Source: Chrysophaeum taylorii (Eukaryota; Sar; Pelagophyceae; Pelagomonadales; Pelagomonadaceae). Taken from it: DNA of 64,000 bases. The notes under the pieces are model-generated. The model saw nothing but the letters and a program-made list of their open reading frames with translations, was not told where the DNA came from and did no database searches. Below, in pieces: positions 32,860 to 41,935 of the stretch. How positions within the stretch are numbered: position 1 is the stretch's first letter; every line of letters begins with the position of its first letter. Both the position numbers and the translations under genes were made by a program. The DNA lies in contig JAQMWT010000297.1 of assembly GCA_029834535.1 (NCBI GenBank), positions 1 to 64,000 of the forward strand. The letters run 5' to 3'.

Positions 32860-33220
32860 ATGATCGCCGACCGCATAGTTGCGATGGAGGACGGTGCCTC
32901 ATGAATCCTGAGCCTTGCGAGGGCATCCGCCCTCCCGGCGTAGGTTGGCACCTATTCGCCTCTCGGGCGGGCCGGTTGGCAACCGGAACGTTCGCAGTGG
33001 GACGGGGTATGGCCGGGGGGCGCAGACGGAAGGTTTTCGACGAGTTGGTTGTCAGTCACATCGCGGTCTCCTCGTCGCATGGCGACAAGCTTGATGATCA
33101 CTCTCCGCCGACCCACCTTTCGGCGCCCCTCGTCTACAGGCCCGTGATTCCGGACTGGCTCCTGTCGGTCCGGCCTGGCTCCCATGCTCGGGAGAGGTCT
33201 GAAGTTAGTTAGTTAGTTAG
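32860..33220 (+). mobile_element. SINE-like element (type 1) with LINE-derived 3' end, inserted in the copia methyltransferase region
   Basis: The 361 bp are bounded by perfect 9-bp TTTCACAGG duplications and end in a GTTAGTTAGTTAG tail. The last ~70 bp (GGTCCGGCCTGGCTCCCATG ... GAGAGGTCTGAAGTTAG) match the 3' end of the LINE at 37,801-39,010. The first ~150 bp form a head shared with the element at 41,936, including GGCCGGTTGGCAACCGGAA. The middle is shared with copies at 34,721-35,016 and 59,278-59,524. No protein is coded. Mobilisation by the LINE enzyme through the shared tail is the natural inference. Confidence 0.85.
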
Positions 33221-33229
33221 TTTCACAGG
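33221..33229. repeat. Target site duplication, right, of the SINE-like element
   Basis: TTTCACAGG, identical to 32,851-32,859. Confidence 0.85.
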
Positions 33230-33589
33230 TGGCCACGACAGTGATGCGTTTGTCGAAGCGGTTGCGAAAAGACTCAAAGCCTTCTTGGTGGAGTCCACCT
33301 GCAATAATGGCGGTGTGTAGCGGAGGGAGTTGTGCTTGCACAGAGAGGTCCGCTGAGCCAGTGAATGCATATTGGACGACAATACGCGGCAGGGTGATTA
33401 GTTCCGTCAAGAATATAGAATGATACTGTAACTTGGCGAAATCGAGGAGATGGGATTGCGAGCGCGTCTTGGCGACGTTTTGCGTTATGTTTGCGAGCTC
33501 ATCCTTGAGGGATATTTTCGTTCCGGTGTGGAAAGGCTTGGCGACAGCCGCATCGGGGGGGGGGGGCGCGCGAGAACACGAAAAGAACG

Positions 33590-33621
33590 CCCCCCCAGCA
33601 CGAAAGCTTAGCGCTGGGGGG
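33590..33621. repeat. GC-rich palindrome 1
   Basis: CCCCCCCAGCACGAAAG meets CTTAGCGCTGGGGGG, giving a near-palindromic 32-bp hairpin. Related palindromes are at 34,245-34,276 and 34,286-34,318. Confidence 0.7.
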
Positions 33622-34244
33622 TCGGTATCCCCTGCCCTAGCCCTCCCCTATAGCGCGGAGGGATCGCCCCCCCCCTAGGACGACGGGCACCGCAGCACCT
33701 GAGTGGCTCTACAATGTAGGCTACAGTTTGGCAGGGAAATTGGGTTTCGAGGGGGGTCTTTGGCGACGCTGAATGGGTCGTAAGGAATGTGGCGGCCTCG
33801 TGGTGGAATGTGGCGTCTCCGAGGTCCATGAGGTAGTCGCGGAGGTTCTCCTCTGGAGCTGGGCTCTCATCCTCCTCCTCATCGAGGGCGGGCTCGTCGA
33901 CGAAGTCTGGCTCGTTGACCTCGCTATGTTCGCGGGGGGCGGTTCGTTCTCGTCATCATCGTCGTCTTGAGGACAGGGCGCGTACAATATCCCGACAAGT
34001 TTTGCGGTTCGGAGTCGCGCGTATGGCTAAGCCACCGTGATTTTCCTGCAGCCGCGCCTCCTCTTGTCCGATTCTTTTAACGCCTATTCCCGCGAAGAGC
34101 GCGAGGCTAGCAGAGGCGCTCCCTCCCGGCCGAGTCGCCGGCACCCAGTCCGTGGCCGTCCGTAGTTATATAGCTCTGCTGACCACTTGGGCGCTCGGCT
34201 GGCATTCGAGGCCTCTTCTAGAGTGCGTGCGCGGTGGTCAGACA

Positions 34245-34276
34245 CCCCCCTAGCACGAAACTTTCGTGCTGGGAGG
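34245..34276. repeat. GC-rich palindrome 2
   Basis: CCCCCCTAGCACGAAA followed by CTTTCGTGCTGGGAGG, a 32-bp inverted repeat that is almost perfect. Confidence 0.75.
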
Positions 34277-34285
34277 TCGCAGACT

Positions 34286-34318
34286 CCCCCCCGGGCACAA
34301 AACTTTAGCGCTGGGGGG
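34286..34318. repeat. GC-rich palindrome 3
   Basis: CCCCCCCGGGCACAAAA followed by CTTTAGCGCTGGGGGG, a weaker member of the same palindrome family. Confidence 0.65.
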
Positions 34319-34650
34319 TGGCGGCCCCCTCGCCCAGCAAAACGCTGTTCTCGCAGGCCCCCTCTCCCCCTCGGATGCGGCTGTCGCCAAGCCGAACTAA
34401 ACACAGCGCGGAATGTGTGCTTTGGATGGGATGGCAGGGACAAGGGACCATTAATATGGCGATTGGCGAGAACTACTGCGGTTGTGCCTAGAAGTGTTTT
34501 GTAATCATGGGGATCTGAAGTGGAGGTGGTCAGAAGTTCATACAAGTATGGTTCGTAGGGCAGCGGTGGATCTGTTGCTTGAACGTTCAGAGCTTTCAGT
34601 TGAGAGGTCGCTATATCCTGTAGACCTGGAAGTGCGGGACGACCAGAAAG

Positions 34651-34720
34651 CTAACTAACTAACTTCAGACCTCTCCCGAGCATGGGAGCCAGGCCGGACC
34701 GACAGGCGCCAGTCCGGAAA
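34651..34720 (-). mobile_element. Short 5'-truncated LINE/SINE-like 3' end
   Basis: About 60 bp of the common 3' end plus a CTAACTAACTAAC tail (minus strand), lying immediately left of a second copy. It ends in GTCCGGAAA, a word that is also found right of the neighbour. Confidence 0.75.
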
Positions 34721-35016
34721 CTAACTAACTAACTAACTTCAGACCTCTCCCGAGCATGGGAGCCAGGCCGGACCGACAGGAGCCAGTCCGGAATCACGGG
34801 CCTGTAGACGAGGAGCGCCGAAAGGTCGGTCGGCGGAGAGTGACCATCAAGCTTGTCGCAATGCGACGAGGAGACCGCGATGTGACTGACAACCAATTCG
34901 CCGATAACCTTCCGTCTTCGCCCCCCGGCCATACCCCGTCCCACTGCGAACGTTCCGGCTGCCAACCGGCCCGCCCGGGAGACGAATAGGTGCCAACCTA
35001 CGCCGGGAGGGCGGAT
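34721..35016 (-). mobile_element. SINE-like element (type 1), second copy
   Basis: The 296 bp align with 32,860-33,220 over the shared middle and tail but lack the start of the head, so it is 5'-truncated. It is flanked by GTCCGGAAA at 34,712-34,720 and 35,017-35,025, which may be a 9-bp target duplication. The left word also belongs to the neighbouring truncated copy, so microhomology is an alternative. Confidence 0.8.
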
Positions 35017-35421
35017 GTCCGGAAAGACGAGGTATAATACGTAACCCGTGGAGTCTTTGATATCTTTTGAGGAGAGACCGGCAACCTGCAAATACAACGG
35101 TTTGACACCGATGAAGTGGCTGTTTAAAGGTGCCTCTGCCCATGCGGATGGTATGTTCGGAATCCTGCGTATGGACTCGGGAACAAAATGTTGGATTGTG
35201 CGAGTGATGCGCCACCGTCAATTAAAGAATTTCAGTGCCGGCTCCATTGCATCCGTGCAGCGAGTTAGTCTTTGTGGGGGCCTTTCCTGTAGTGTAAGTG
35301 GCACAAAGAAAATCTGCGACTCTGGGGGGAAGTTCTGATGATGTCGGGAAGTTCTTCATCGTGAGGCGCGGTGCCTGATTTAGTAATTTTTGGTTGGCGG
35401 CACAGGCGTCGTCGGCAACCA

Positions 35422-37643
35422 TCATCGAAAAAGCTGACTCTGGTGTAGAGCACGCATGTAGTCGCTGTGACGTTGTGCGTAGTCTTCGGCGGAGTCGTCT
35501 TCATCGTCTATTTCGGGGATGTTATCGTCGTAGAGGCCTAGCTGTAAGTGATCATCATAAAAACCGAGGTGGCCTTGGTTATCTGCGTCGTCGGCTGCGC
35601 CCTCATCGGGTGGATCATCCTGAGGATCGGATGATAGCACCTGAAGAAACTCGGCGGCGTCGGAATCAGCCTCGGAGAGAAGTACCTCGTCGGAGATAGT
35701 GGTGATGAGGTTGATGAGCTTGGTCATGCGTTCTGAGTTGGATGTGTATTGGCGACCGGCTTGACTAAGGTTCCGTACGATCTGGAGCTTGCGACGAACA
35801 TCACGGAGGGGGACCTTAAACCGTTGGTCAGGAGTAGATGGCTTTGGTGGATGCGTTTGGGTGGGAAAAGTGACCTTGCAAAGGTGTGGGTGCTCGCGTT
35901 TGTCTGGGGTGACAGGAGAAGCACGAGGGTTTTGTTTGTTCTTTGTTGGGGTGTCAGGGGTAGCCTTGGGTTTAGGGCAGTCATTGATGTTGTAGTATGA
36001 TGGGGAGCAAGGATGAGGAGACTTTTTCGGCGGGGTCTTCTTCTGATGGCGAGGCATCCGCTTCTTTCGGTAAGCGTGTGGATGTCGGATGAGATCGGTG
36101 TCGTCATCTTGATCGAGTTCTGTGAGAAAGACAGCGACGGGGTCGTTATCTTCTGGGGGTGCTTCGTCAGGATCCGGGGGAATTTCATCTTCAGAGGGTG
36201 AGGTGTCGGTGTCATCTTCGGTGAGGTGGAGGCCATGGCGGCGGGAGCGAAAACGTAGATTGTCTCTATCTTTGGTCGGCAGACGACCGAAGTCAGTGAC
36301 GAATCGCAACGGATTGAAATTCAGAGTGGGGTGAGGCTTGAGGTGAGCCCAAAAGTTGCGCTCGAAGGTGGAGATAACCGTGATGCGGGCGATCAACTTG
36401 GGCAAATGGTTTATCGCGTCTTTGTCTTCGTCGAGTAACAGCGAGTCGTTGGGGGTGCGAAGGCAGTTGGCAAGACGAGTAAAGGCCTTTATATGCGTTG
36501 GGGCGCGGGAGTCAAGTAAACTTGGGGGATATTTGAACCGCTGAATTCGGTGGATTTCCTTGAGGATCATTTGGTCGGTAAGTTGGAGAGAGGCATCGTC
36601 GGTGATTTGGCGAAGCTGTTGTTGAACGTGGCGCATATAATCTATATGATGCGCAGGTTCATGGATTTCAGGGTTGAACGGCGTGTTCCAGGAGGACATT
36701 GTAGACGTAGTGCGCATGGTGGACGGGGTTCTGACCCGTGTGCTTGTCAAGTGCAAGACGGACTTGTAGTACGAATTCGAGTCCTATCGGATGGGATGAT
36801 CCTAGTGCATCTATTTCGTCGTATGCTGGGTGCTTGACGGAGTCGCTACCGGCATGCAGAAAACGGCGAAAGAGGGGGTGCACGGTCTCGCGGAGGTACA
36901 CGATGAAGTCGGCTTCATTTCCTTGGAGGTGATCGGATATAAGTTTCCTTTCGTCGTATCGGTCGTGTCTTTGTCTTGGTCTTTGAGTTCTTGGAGTTTT
37001 GGCTCATAGACATTATCAAGGAAGTGTTTGCCAAACTTGCGGTAGACGCCTTTGTAGTAGACGTAACAGCCTTGGAAGTCTTGGGTGTTACCGGTAGTTG
37101 AGTGGTTGTCGGGGTCCTTGTCATATTCCTTGATGCAGTGGCTTAGGAGAGCGTCAGCTAGATCATTAGATCCGCGTAAGACGGATTCCCACGTGTAGAG
37201 GCACTGTAAGAAGTATTGCGTGATGCCTGTTTCAGGCATGAGATGTTCGACGAACAACTGCATAACGCGAAACGAGAGCATTTGGGGGGTGACTTGAGCG
37301 GAGTCCATTGACTTGAGGACAGCGCTAGGGAGGTCAGTGAAGGTGTTTGACTTGGTCTTGGGGTCTTGTGGAGCTGGAGTTGGGGGGCTGCGGCGACGGC
37401 AGGTGGTGTCTGCATGGCATTGAGTCGTGCTTCGAGTGCTTGTAGCGCTTGAGCTTGTGCTTGTATGACTTGAGCTTGTGCTTGCATCTCCCTTGTATGC
37501 TTTGCCTCTATGCGAGCTTCTTGGTCTTTTATCTCCTTTTGGAGTTCTTGATTGGTTGGTATCTTGGTTTGGTTCAGGAACGTCAGAGAGCGAAACTCGG
37601 CTGGAAATCCTGGGACTCTGCTGATACCGGGACTGGTGCCCAA
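35422..37643 (-). pseudogene. Copia element: gag-like region (fossil)
   Basis: Starting just after the 5' LTR, the translations include a Gln/Ala-rich coiled coil (MQAQAQVIQAQAQALQAL) at 37,440-37,500. A long helical, acidic, Pro-rich region follows (35,422-36,756) with DDEDDSAEDYAQRH near its end. The order and position suit Gag, but no zinc knuckle was found, so the call rests on place and composition. Confidence 0.55.
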
Positions 37644-37647
37644 TACC

Positions 37648-37800
37648 TAGAGAACAGTAATTTCAACTGTGTTGCCCTTCAGCAGAGTGAGAGCAGTGGT
37701 AGTCTGCCCTCGTCCTGTGCTCTTACAACGAGGACAGCACGGTGTGAATAACACAACGCTTTTCTGAATTAAAAGTAGGAGAGCTAACCCTAGTATAACA
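37648..37800 (-). repeat. Copia element 5' LTR
   Basis: Read on the minus strand it starts TGTTATACTAGGG and ends near CTGTTCTCTA. The segment beyond it, with CCCGGTATCAGCAGAG, is a possible primer-binding site resembling the internal initiator-tRNA type used by copia elements. It matches 26,880-27,041. Confidence 0.75.
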
Positions 37801-39010
37801 AACTAACTAACTTCGGACCTCTCCCGGGCATGGGAGCCAGGCTGGGCCGGTAGTAGCCGGTCCAGGATCACAGAGCAAAAAATCACACAGTTGGGGTAGA
37901 AGCTTGGGAAGAAATTGCATGGATGGCGGACCGCCACTGCGCGCGGTCTTGTGCGAGGTCGTGCCACGAGTTCAAGGGGATGTCGCATTTCCCGAGTGCC
38001 TTGGCGAGCGACCTCCCGTACGTCATCTGCGGAGCCCCCGGTGGGCGCTTGGAGCGGACCCAAGACGAGAGCATCTTGCGAGGGAGTCGGGAGAAGGGCA
38101 TGCGGGCGACGTGACCGGCCCAGCGGAGCTGGCGGCGCGTGACGTAGACGTCGATGGACTCGAGGCCGAGGCGCCGCCGCAGGATCTCCGTTGAGATGTG
38201 GTGGGACCAGGTGTGTTTCCGGGTCACACGACACATGACGCGGGTGCACTGCGCGTGGAAACACCGCAGCCGGCGGAACAGGACCTCGGTGAGGCACCAC
38301 GATTCCGCACTGTGAAGGAGGATGGCCAGGACGAGCGAGACATAGACGAGGCGCTTGGCGCGAGCAGAGACGGACTTCGAGGCGAAGATGCAGTCCCGCA
38401 AGGCACCGAAGGCCTGAGACGCCTTCTTGATCCGCGCGTCGACGTCTGAGTCGTCGCGGCAGTCGCGCGAGAGGACCGAGCCGAGGTACTTAAACTGGTC
38501 GACGACCGGTATGAAGCGGCCGCGCCCGAGCTCGATGTCCGAGAGGTTCGTGTCGTCGAACGACTTTGGGTCGCCGTACAGGTGTGCCGGGCGAGCGACG
38601 AACAGCATCTCCGTTTTGGACGCCGCTTTCGTGTGTCGGTTGCCGCAATGCACCTCCATGCCCCAGGCGTCGCAGTGTTCGATGAGGCGCGGTGTCTCGC
38701 TGGCGGCGATGTGGCGGTCCCAGAAGAGAAAGGCAACGTCGTCGGCGTACGCCGATTCATCGAAGGGAAACTCGTCGCCGCGAGCGGACCAACTCCGGTT
38801 CGTCATCTGAAAGTCTTTCCGCGTACGGTAGACACATGGGGTGCGGCCATGGCGTCGTCGAAACGACGTCGTCAGTGCCGCCATGAACAGCACGAACAGG
38901 ACGGGGCCCAGGACGTAGCCCTGCTTGACGCCGATGATCGAGTCAACCGAGGCGACGACACCGCTGACCGAGAAGTGGACCTGGATTCGGTGGAGGCCCT
39001 TGATGACTTA
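37801..39010 (-). mobile_element. 5'-truncated LINE (non-LTR retrotransposon)
   Basis: The element abuts the copia 5' LTR. Its 3' end carries a GTTAGTTAGTT tail and an ~80-bp 3' UTR with a GGTCC ... GGCCTGGCTCCCATG hairpin-like region that is reused by the SINE-like elements. The coding part is the C-terminal half of the reverse transcriptase. Endonuclease and the N-terminal reverse transcriptase motifs are absent, as expected for 5' truncation during target-primed reverse transcription. Confidence 0.88.
37883..39010 (-). pseudogene. LINE reverse transcriptase, C-terminal half
   Basis: The open frame enters at the truncation point and runs to the stop at 37,883. GVKQGYVLGPVLF is the conserved motif before the catalytic core and YADDVAFLF is the catalytic box. 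FKYLGSVLSRD and the C-terminal RQLRWAGHVARMP are typical LINE features. About 370 residues remain. Without endonuclease and 5' parts it is not autonomous, but the frame itself is undamaged, so the insertion may be young. The clade is not assigned. Confidence 0.88.
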
Positions 39011-39020
39011 ATAGGGGGTA

Positions 39021-39587
39021 CCTAACTAACTTCAGACCTCTCCCGAGAATGCATGGAGCCAGGCCGGACCGGCAGGAGCCGGTACGGAATCATAGAGGAA
39101 AATCATGCAGTTGGGGCCCTAGGATAGGGGGGTAACTAACTAACTTCAGACCTCTCCCGAGAATGCATGGAGCCAGGCCGGACCGGCAGGAGCCGGTACG
39201 GAATCATAGAGGAAAATCGCGCAGTTGGGGCCCTAGGATAGGGGTAACTAACTAACTTCAGACCTCTCCCGAGAATGCATGGAGCCAGGCCGGACCGGCA
39301 GGAGCCGGTACGGAATCATAGAGGAAAATCATGCAGTTGGGGCCCTAGGATAGGGGGGTAACTAACTAACTTCAGACCTCTCCCGAGAATGCATGGAGCC
39401 AGGCCGGACCGGCAGGAGCCGGTACGGAATCATAGAGGAAAATCACGCAGTTGGGGCCCTAGGATAGGGGGGTAACTAACTAACTTCAGACCTCTCCCGA
39501 GAATGCATGGAGCCAGGCCGGACCGGCAGGAGCCGGTACGGAATCATAGAGGAAAATCACGCAGTTGGGGCCCTAGGATAGGGGTAA
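39021..39587 (-). repeat. Tandem array of LINE 3' ends, five units of 112-115 bp
   Basis: Units begin near 39,022, 39,134, 39,246, 39,361 and 39,475. Each contains CTAACTAAC, the ~90-bp LINE 3' end with GACCTCTCCCGAGAATGCAT, and then GGGGCCCTAGGATAGGGG. Units are almost identical by eye, so the array is recent or homogenised. A longer related copy follows from 39,588. Confidence 0.92.
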
Positions 39588-39850
39588 CTAACTAACTTCA
39601 GACCTCTCCCGAGAATGCATGGAGCCAGGCCGGACCGGCAGGAGCCGGTACGGAATCATAGAGGAAAATCACGCAGTTGGGGCAGAGGCGAGGGACGAGG
39701 ACGGACTTGTTGATCGTGGACCGCCACTGCGGACCGGGGTCATGTGCGAGGTCGTGCAAAAGCGTCTCAGGCCGCGGACGTGTTGGTCCACGAACAATCG
39801 ACCTGTCCGTCGCGTTCTGCCCAACCGAGCGAACCCCATCCCAGGTATCT
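39588..39850 (-). mobile_element. SINE-like element (type 2), 5'-truncated, at the end of the array
   Basis: It starts like an array unit but continues through a CAGTTGGGGCAGAGGCGAGG segment and further. It matches the type 2 element at 41,936-42,334 over about 250 bp, including the end of the LINE open frame (reading toward TGGCGGTCCACGATCAAC on the minus strand). The head is missing. Confidence 0.75.
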
Positions 39851-40099
39851 CTAGAGGTGCCTTGTCCGCGATCATCGAGCCGATGATACCATTTTGTGCA
39901 GCAGCCAGCGATAACATGCTTGATTCCGACGACGCGCCGCACACATCTATGTCGACGACCGCTTCGAGCTGTTGATTTTTCTGAGAAGACTATTCCCTCC
40001 TGACTACCCTTGGTCGCTCGCTCACAATATCCCGCCCCTAACACCTTCCCAATCCAATCACCCCCTTATTGTAGTTACCCTCGGTCAAAATCGGTGCCT
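39851..40099. other. Upstream region of the dehydrogenase gene
   Basis: No gene is seen. It should hold the promoter and 5' leader of the gene starting at 40,100. No motif can be called. Confidence 0.4.
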
Positions 40100-40921
40100 A
40101 TGGCCGTCGTCGCTGTGATCGTGGGCGCCGGGAGCAAGTGGGACGAAGACGGGAATGCGAAGCACTTGGAACCTAGCGTTCGGTTCGGCCTCGGCGGCGC
40201 TCTGTCGCTTCGATTCGCTCGAGATTACCATGTGGTGCGCGTAGTTTTAGTTTGGTCGAAAGGCATGACTCCGCAGGTGCTGATGGGACGGCGCACCGCG
40301 GTCCTCGAAGAGGTTGCCGCCGAGGTCCGCAAGATTGGCGGAGAGGCAACGGTCGTGTCCGTGGACGTGACCTCTGACGAGAGCGTCGACGCGGCCTTCG
40401 ACGTTGCCAAGAGCGTCGGTTTTGTCGAGGTCCTCGTCTTCAACTGTGGGCCACCCATGCCGAAGGGTGTCACCTTCGCCACGCTTCCCCTGCCGGGCGA
40501 CCTCGACCCGGCCTACCTCAAGATGGCCTACGATGTTGGCCTCGTCGGCGCCGCGCGGTGCGTTAAGCGAGTCGTCGGTCCCATGCTCGAGGCCGGGAAC
40601 GGCAACATCATCTTCAGCGGCGCAACGATGAGTCTTCGCGGCGGGGCGAAATTTTCGGCCATGTCGCCCACCAAGTTCGCGCTTCGATCCTACGCCCAGA
40701 GCTGCTTCCAGGCCTACGCGCCCAAAGGAATCCACGTATCGCACGTCGTCGTCGACGGCGTCATCGACTCCCCCGCTACGCGAAGCTTCAACAACGTCCA
40801 GCACCAGAACCCCGCCGATCTCGCCGAGGCCTACTTCCACCTCACCAAGCAGCCGAAGACAACCTGGACCCACGAACTCCAATTGTCCCCGAACCAATCG
40901 GGGATCGGCATGCGCCTTTAA
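40100..40921 (+). CDS. Short-chain dehydrogenase/reductase family protein, probably with two tiny introns
   Basis: A Rossmann-fold oxidoreductase with a VIVGAGS ... GLGGAL cofactor loop and a GGEATVVSVDVTSDES segment. The end is FALRSYAQSCFQAYAPKGIHVSHVVVDG (19-20-residue blocks conserved in a bacterial-type SDR group). The catalytic Tyr of YxxxK is replaced (AMSPTK), as in that group. Two in-frame GT-AG segments, 40,138-40,176 (39 bp) and 40,235-40,276 (42 bp), interrupt the cofactor loop and the second strand exactly where homologues have nothing. Removing them gives 246 residues, the usual SDR length, so I take them as introns. ATG 40,100 starts right at the fold. The substrate is unknown. 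Confidence 0.85.
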   Translation: MAVVAVIVGAGSKWDEDGNAKHLEPSVRFGLGGALSLRFARDYHVVRVVLVWSKGMTPQVLMGRRTAVLEEVAAEVRKIGGEATVVSVDVTSDESVDAAFDVAKSVGFVEVLVFNCGPPMPKGVTFATLPLPGDLDPAYLKMAYDVGLVGAARCVKRVVGPMLEAGNGNIIFSGATMSLRGGAKFSAMSPTKFALRSYAQSCFQAYAPKGIHVSHVVVDGVIDSPATRSFNNVQHQNPADLAEAYFHLTKQPKTTWTHELQLSPNQSGIGMRL

Positions 40922-40931
40922 GTCGTATGAT

Positions 40932-41507
40932 TTAAACGCGCGCTGTCCCCGGAGAAAGAAGCGAGGTAACGAGGCCCTCGAGGTGTGCGACGCGGGCCTG
41001 GAGCCGTTTTATCTGCTCGGTCTTCAGGTCATCCACCTCGTCGATTCGTTGTTTTTTGCTCGGCGGCGGCTCCTCGCTCACCGCGCGTGCCGCCACGCTC
41101 AAGGCCGTCAGGCCATTCAAATCCTGCTTGGGCGCGAGCGGAATTCTCTCCTCGCACAGGTGCTCCATGCGCTTTATTCCACACAAAAGCTCGGGCTCGT
41201 CGCGCACGAAAAATGGGTGACTAAACTCTGACCACCCGTTCGTCTCGCGGCGCCGCGTCTTCCGGAACCCGTAGCACGACAGCTGCCGCGCGAACGACCG
41301 GAAACTCGAGTGCGCGAAGTTGTCCGGGATGACGCTCGTCCGCGCCGACTCGTCGTTGATCCAAAACGATTTCCCGTCGGCCGCCCACCGCCCGACCTCC
41401 GACGGACACGACTCCAACATCTTCGATAACTTCCCCACGAACGCGGCCACCTTCGTCCCCGTCGGCAACGGGGGTTCCTTGCGCTTTCGAGGCGGAGCCC
41501 GACCCAT
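40932..41507 (-). CDS. Heat shock factor-type transcription factor
   Basis: The 191-residue protein starts at ATG 41,507 (MGRAPPRKRKEPP, a basic leader). Residues about 20-125 are an HSF DNA-binding domain: AFVGKLSKML, WAADGKSFWI, HSSFRSFARQLSCYGFRK (recognition helix and following strand) and the closing EFSHPFFVRDEPELL. Residues about 165-190 form a short coiled coil (QIKRLQARVAHLEGLV). There is no long activation region, so this is a small HSF of the kind expanded in diatoms and other stramenopiles. It is expected to act in the nucleus on inverted GAA/TTC elements. The stop lies 10 bp from the stop of the convergent dehydrogenase gene. Confidence 0.9.
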   Translation of the reverse strand: MGRAPPRKRKEPPLPTGTKVAAFVGKLSKMLESCPSEVGRWAADGKSFWINDESARTSVIPDNFAHSSFRSFARQLSCYGFRKTRRRETNGWSEFSHPFFVRDEPELLCGIKRMEHLCEERIPLAPKQDLNGLTALSVAARAVSEEPPPSKKQRIDEVDDLKTEQIKRLQARVAHLEGLVTSLLSPGTARV

Positions 41508-41781
41508 CTTTATCTTTTCCTCCAGAGAGCGCACTCTGCAACCGCCGAGACCGTTGAACAGGGGTTTAAATTCAACCCGACAAATCTAACTAACTGTTCG
41601 TTGCCCCCTTATCGATCGATCGATCCAAAAAGTTAACGAAAAACAACCAACCCCCGTCGTCCAGAATCACGTGATCCGTTCGCTATCGTGCCCTCCCTAT
41701 GAACCAATTGCAGATCACGTCTCCAAGCTCACTACTCGCATTCTTTTTCGTAAACTCATCTAACGCACCTATGGTCTTTAC
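41508..41781. promoter_or_regulatory. Upstream region of the HSF gene
   Basis: It contains ATCGATCGATCGATC at about 41,611-41,626 and an ATCACGTGAT palindrome (G-box core CACGTG) near 41,669-41,678. Either may be a promoter element of the leftward HSF gene; this is inference only. Confidence 0.3.
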
Positions 41782-41925
41782 TGTGGCGGCAACTCCTGAC
41801 CGCCAAGGCTTACCCTTCCTTTCTCGAGGCTTGATACCCGTTCAACGGGACGCCTTTCCCTACCTTCCTAGTGACATCATACCTCCCTCTTGTGAGAGGC
41901 ATTCTTGCAGTATTCATGTAGCATT

Positions 41926-41935
41926 CTTGCTAACA
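41926..41935. repeat. Target site duplication, left
   Basis: CTTGCTAACA, identical to 42,335-42,344. The intact 3' LTR has this word once. Confidence 0.9.

Larger units (their letters stand above)
32465..33410 (-). pseudogene. Copia element: cytosine-C5 DNA methyltransferase-like region (fossil, interrupted by a SINE-like insertion)
   Basis: Read leftward, the motifs appear in the correct order for the family. TAIIAGGLHQEGFESF near 33,270-33,320 is like motif I (AdoMet loop). After the inserted element, CEINPIMRARAQQLFPHA resembles motifs II-III. LAVFTLPCQHLSV near 32,700 is motif IV with the catalytic Cys in PCQ. TIVENVPPN near 32,590 is motif VI (ENV), and FGDVISKNRYLAVFARH near 32,480 is motif VIII. 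Five motifs in order make the assignment strong. This is an unusual cargo for a copia element; the domain is unlike that in the Ty3 copies. The enzyme would have methylated cytosine C5 in DNA. Confidence 0.82.
26880..37800 (-). mobile_element. Ty1/copia LTR retrotransposon carrying a DNA methyltransferase-like domain (fossil)
   Basis: The element is read right to left: 5' LTR, gag-like region, cytosine methyltransferase-like region, a linker of unknown nature, integrase, reverse transcriptase, RNase H, 3' LTR. Integrase before reverse transcriptase is the copia order. The LTRs are short (about 150-160 bp) and clearly diverged. At 10.9 kb it is about twice the usual copia length, because of the methyltransferase region, at least two SINE-like insertions (32,860-33,220; 34,651-35,016) and unexplained GC-rich palindromic sequence near 33,550-34,370. 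It is broken, with on the order of ten interruptions. Confidence 0.88.

Noticed and set aside
32880-33050. tRNA-type Pol III promoter in the SINE-like head
   Set aside because: Box A-like and box B-like words are too poor to claim; kept only as something to test.
39021-39680. Regular ~113-bp repeats that could suggest a CRISPR-like array
   Set aside because: The units are near-identical throughout with no unique spacers, and they are the LINE 3' end; the genome is eukaryotic.
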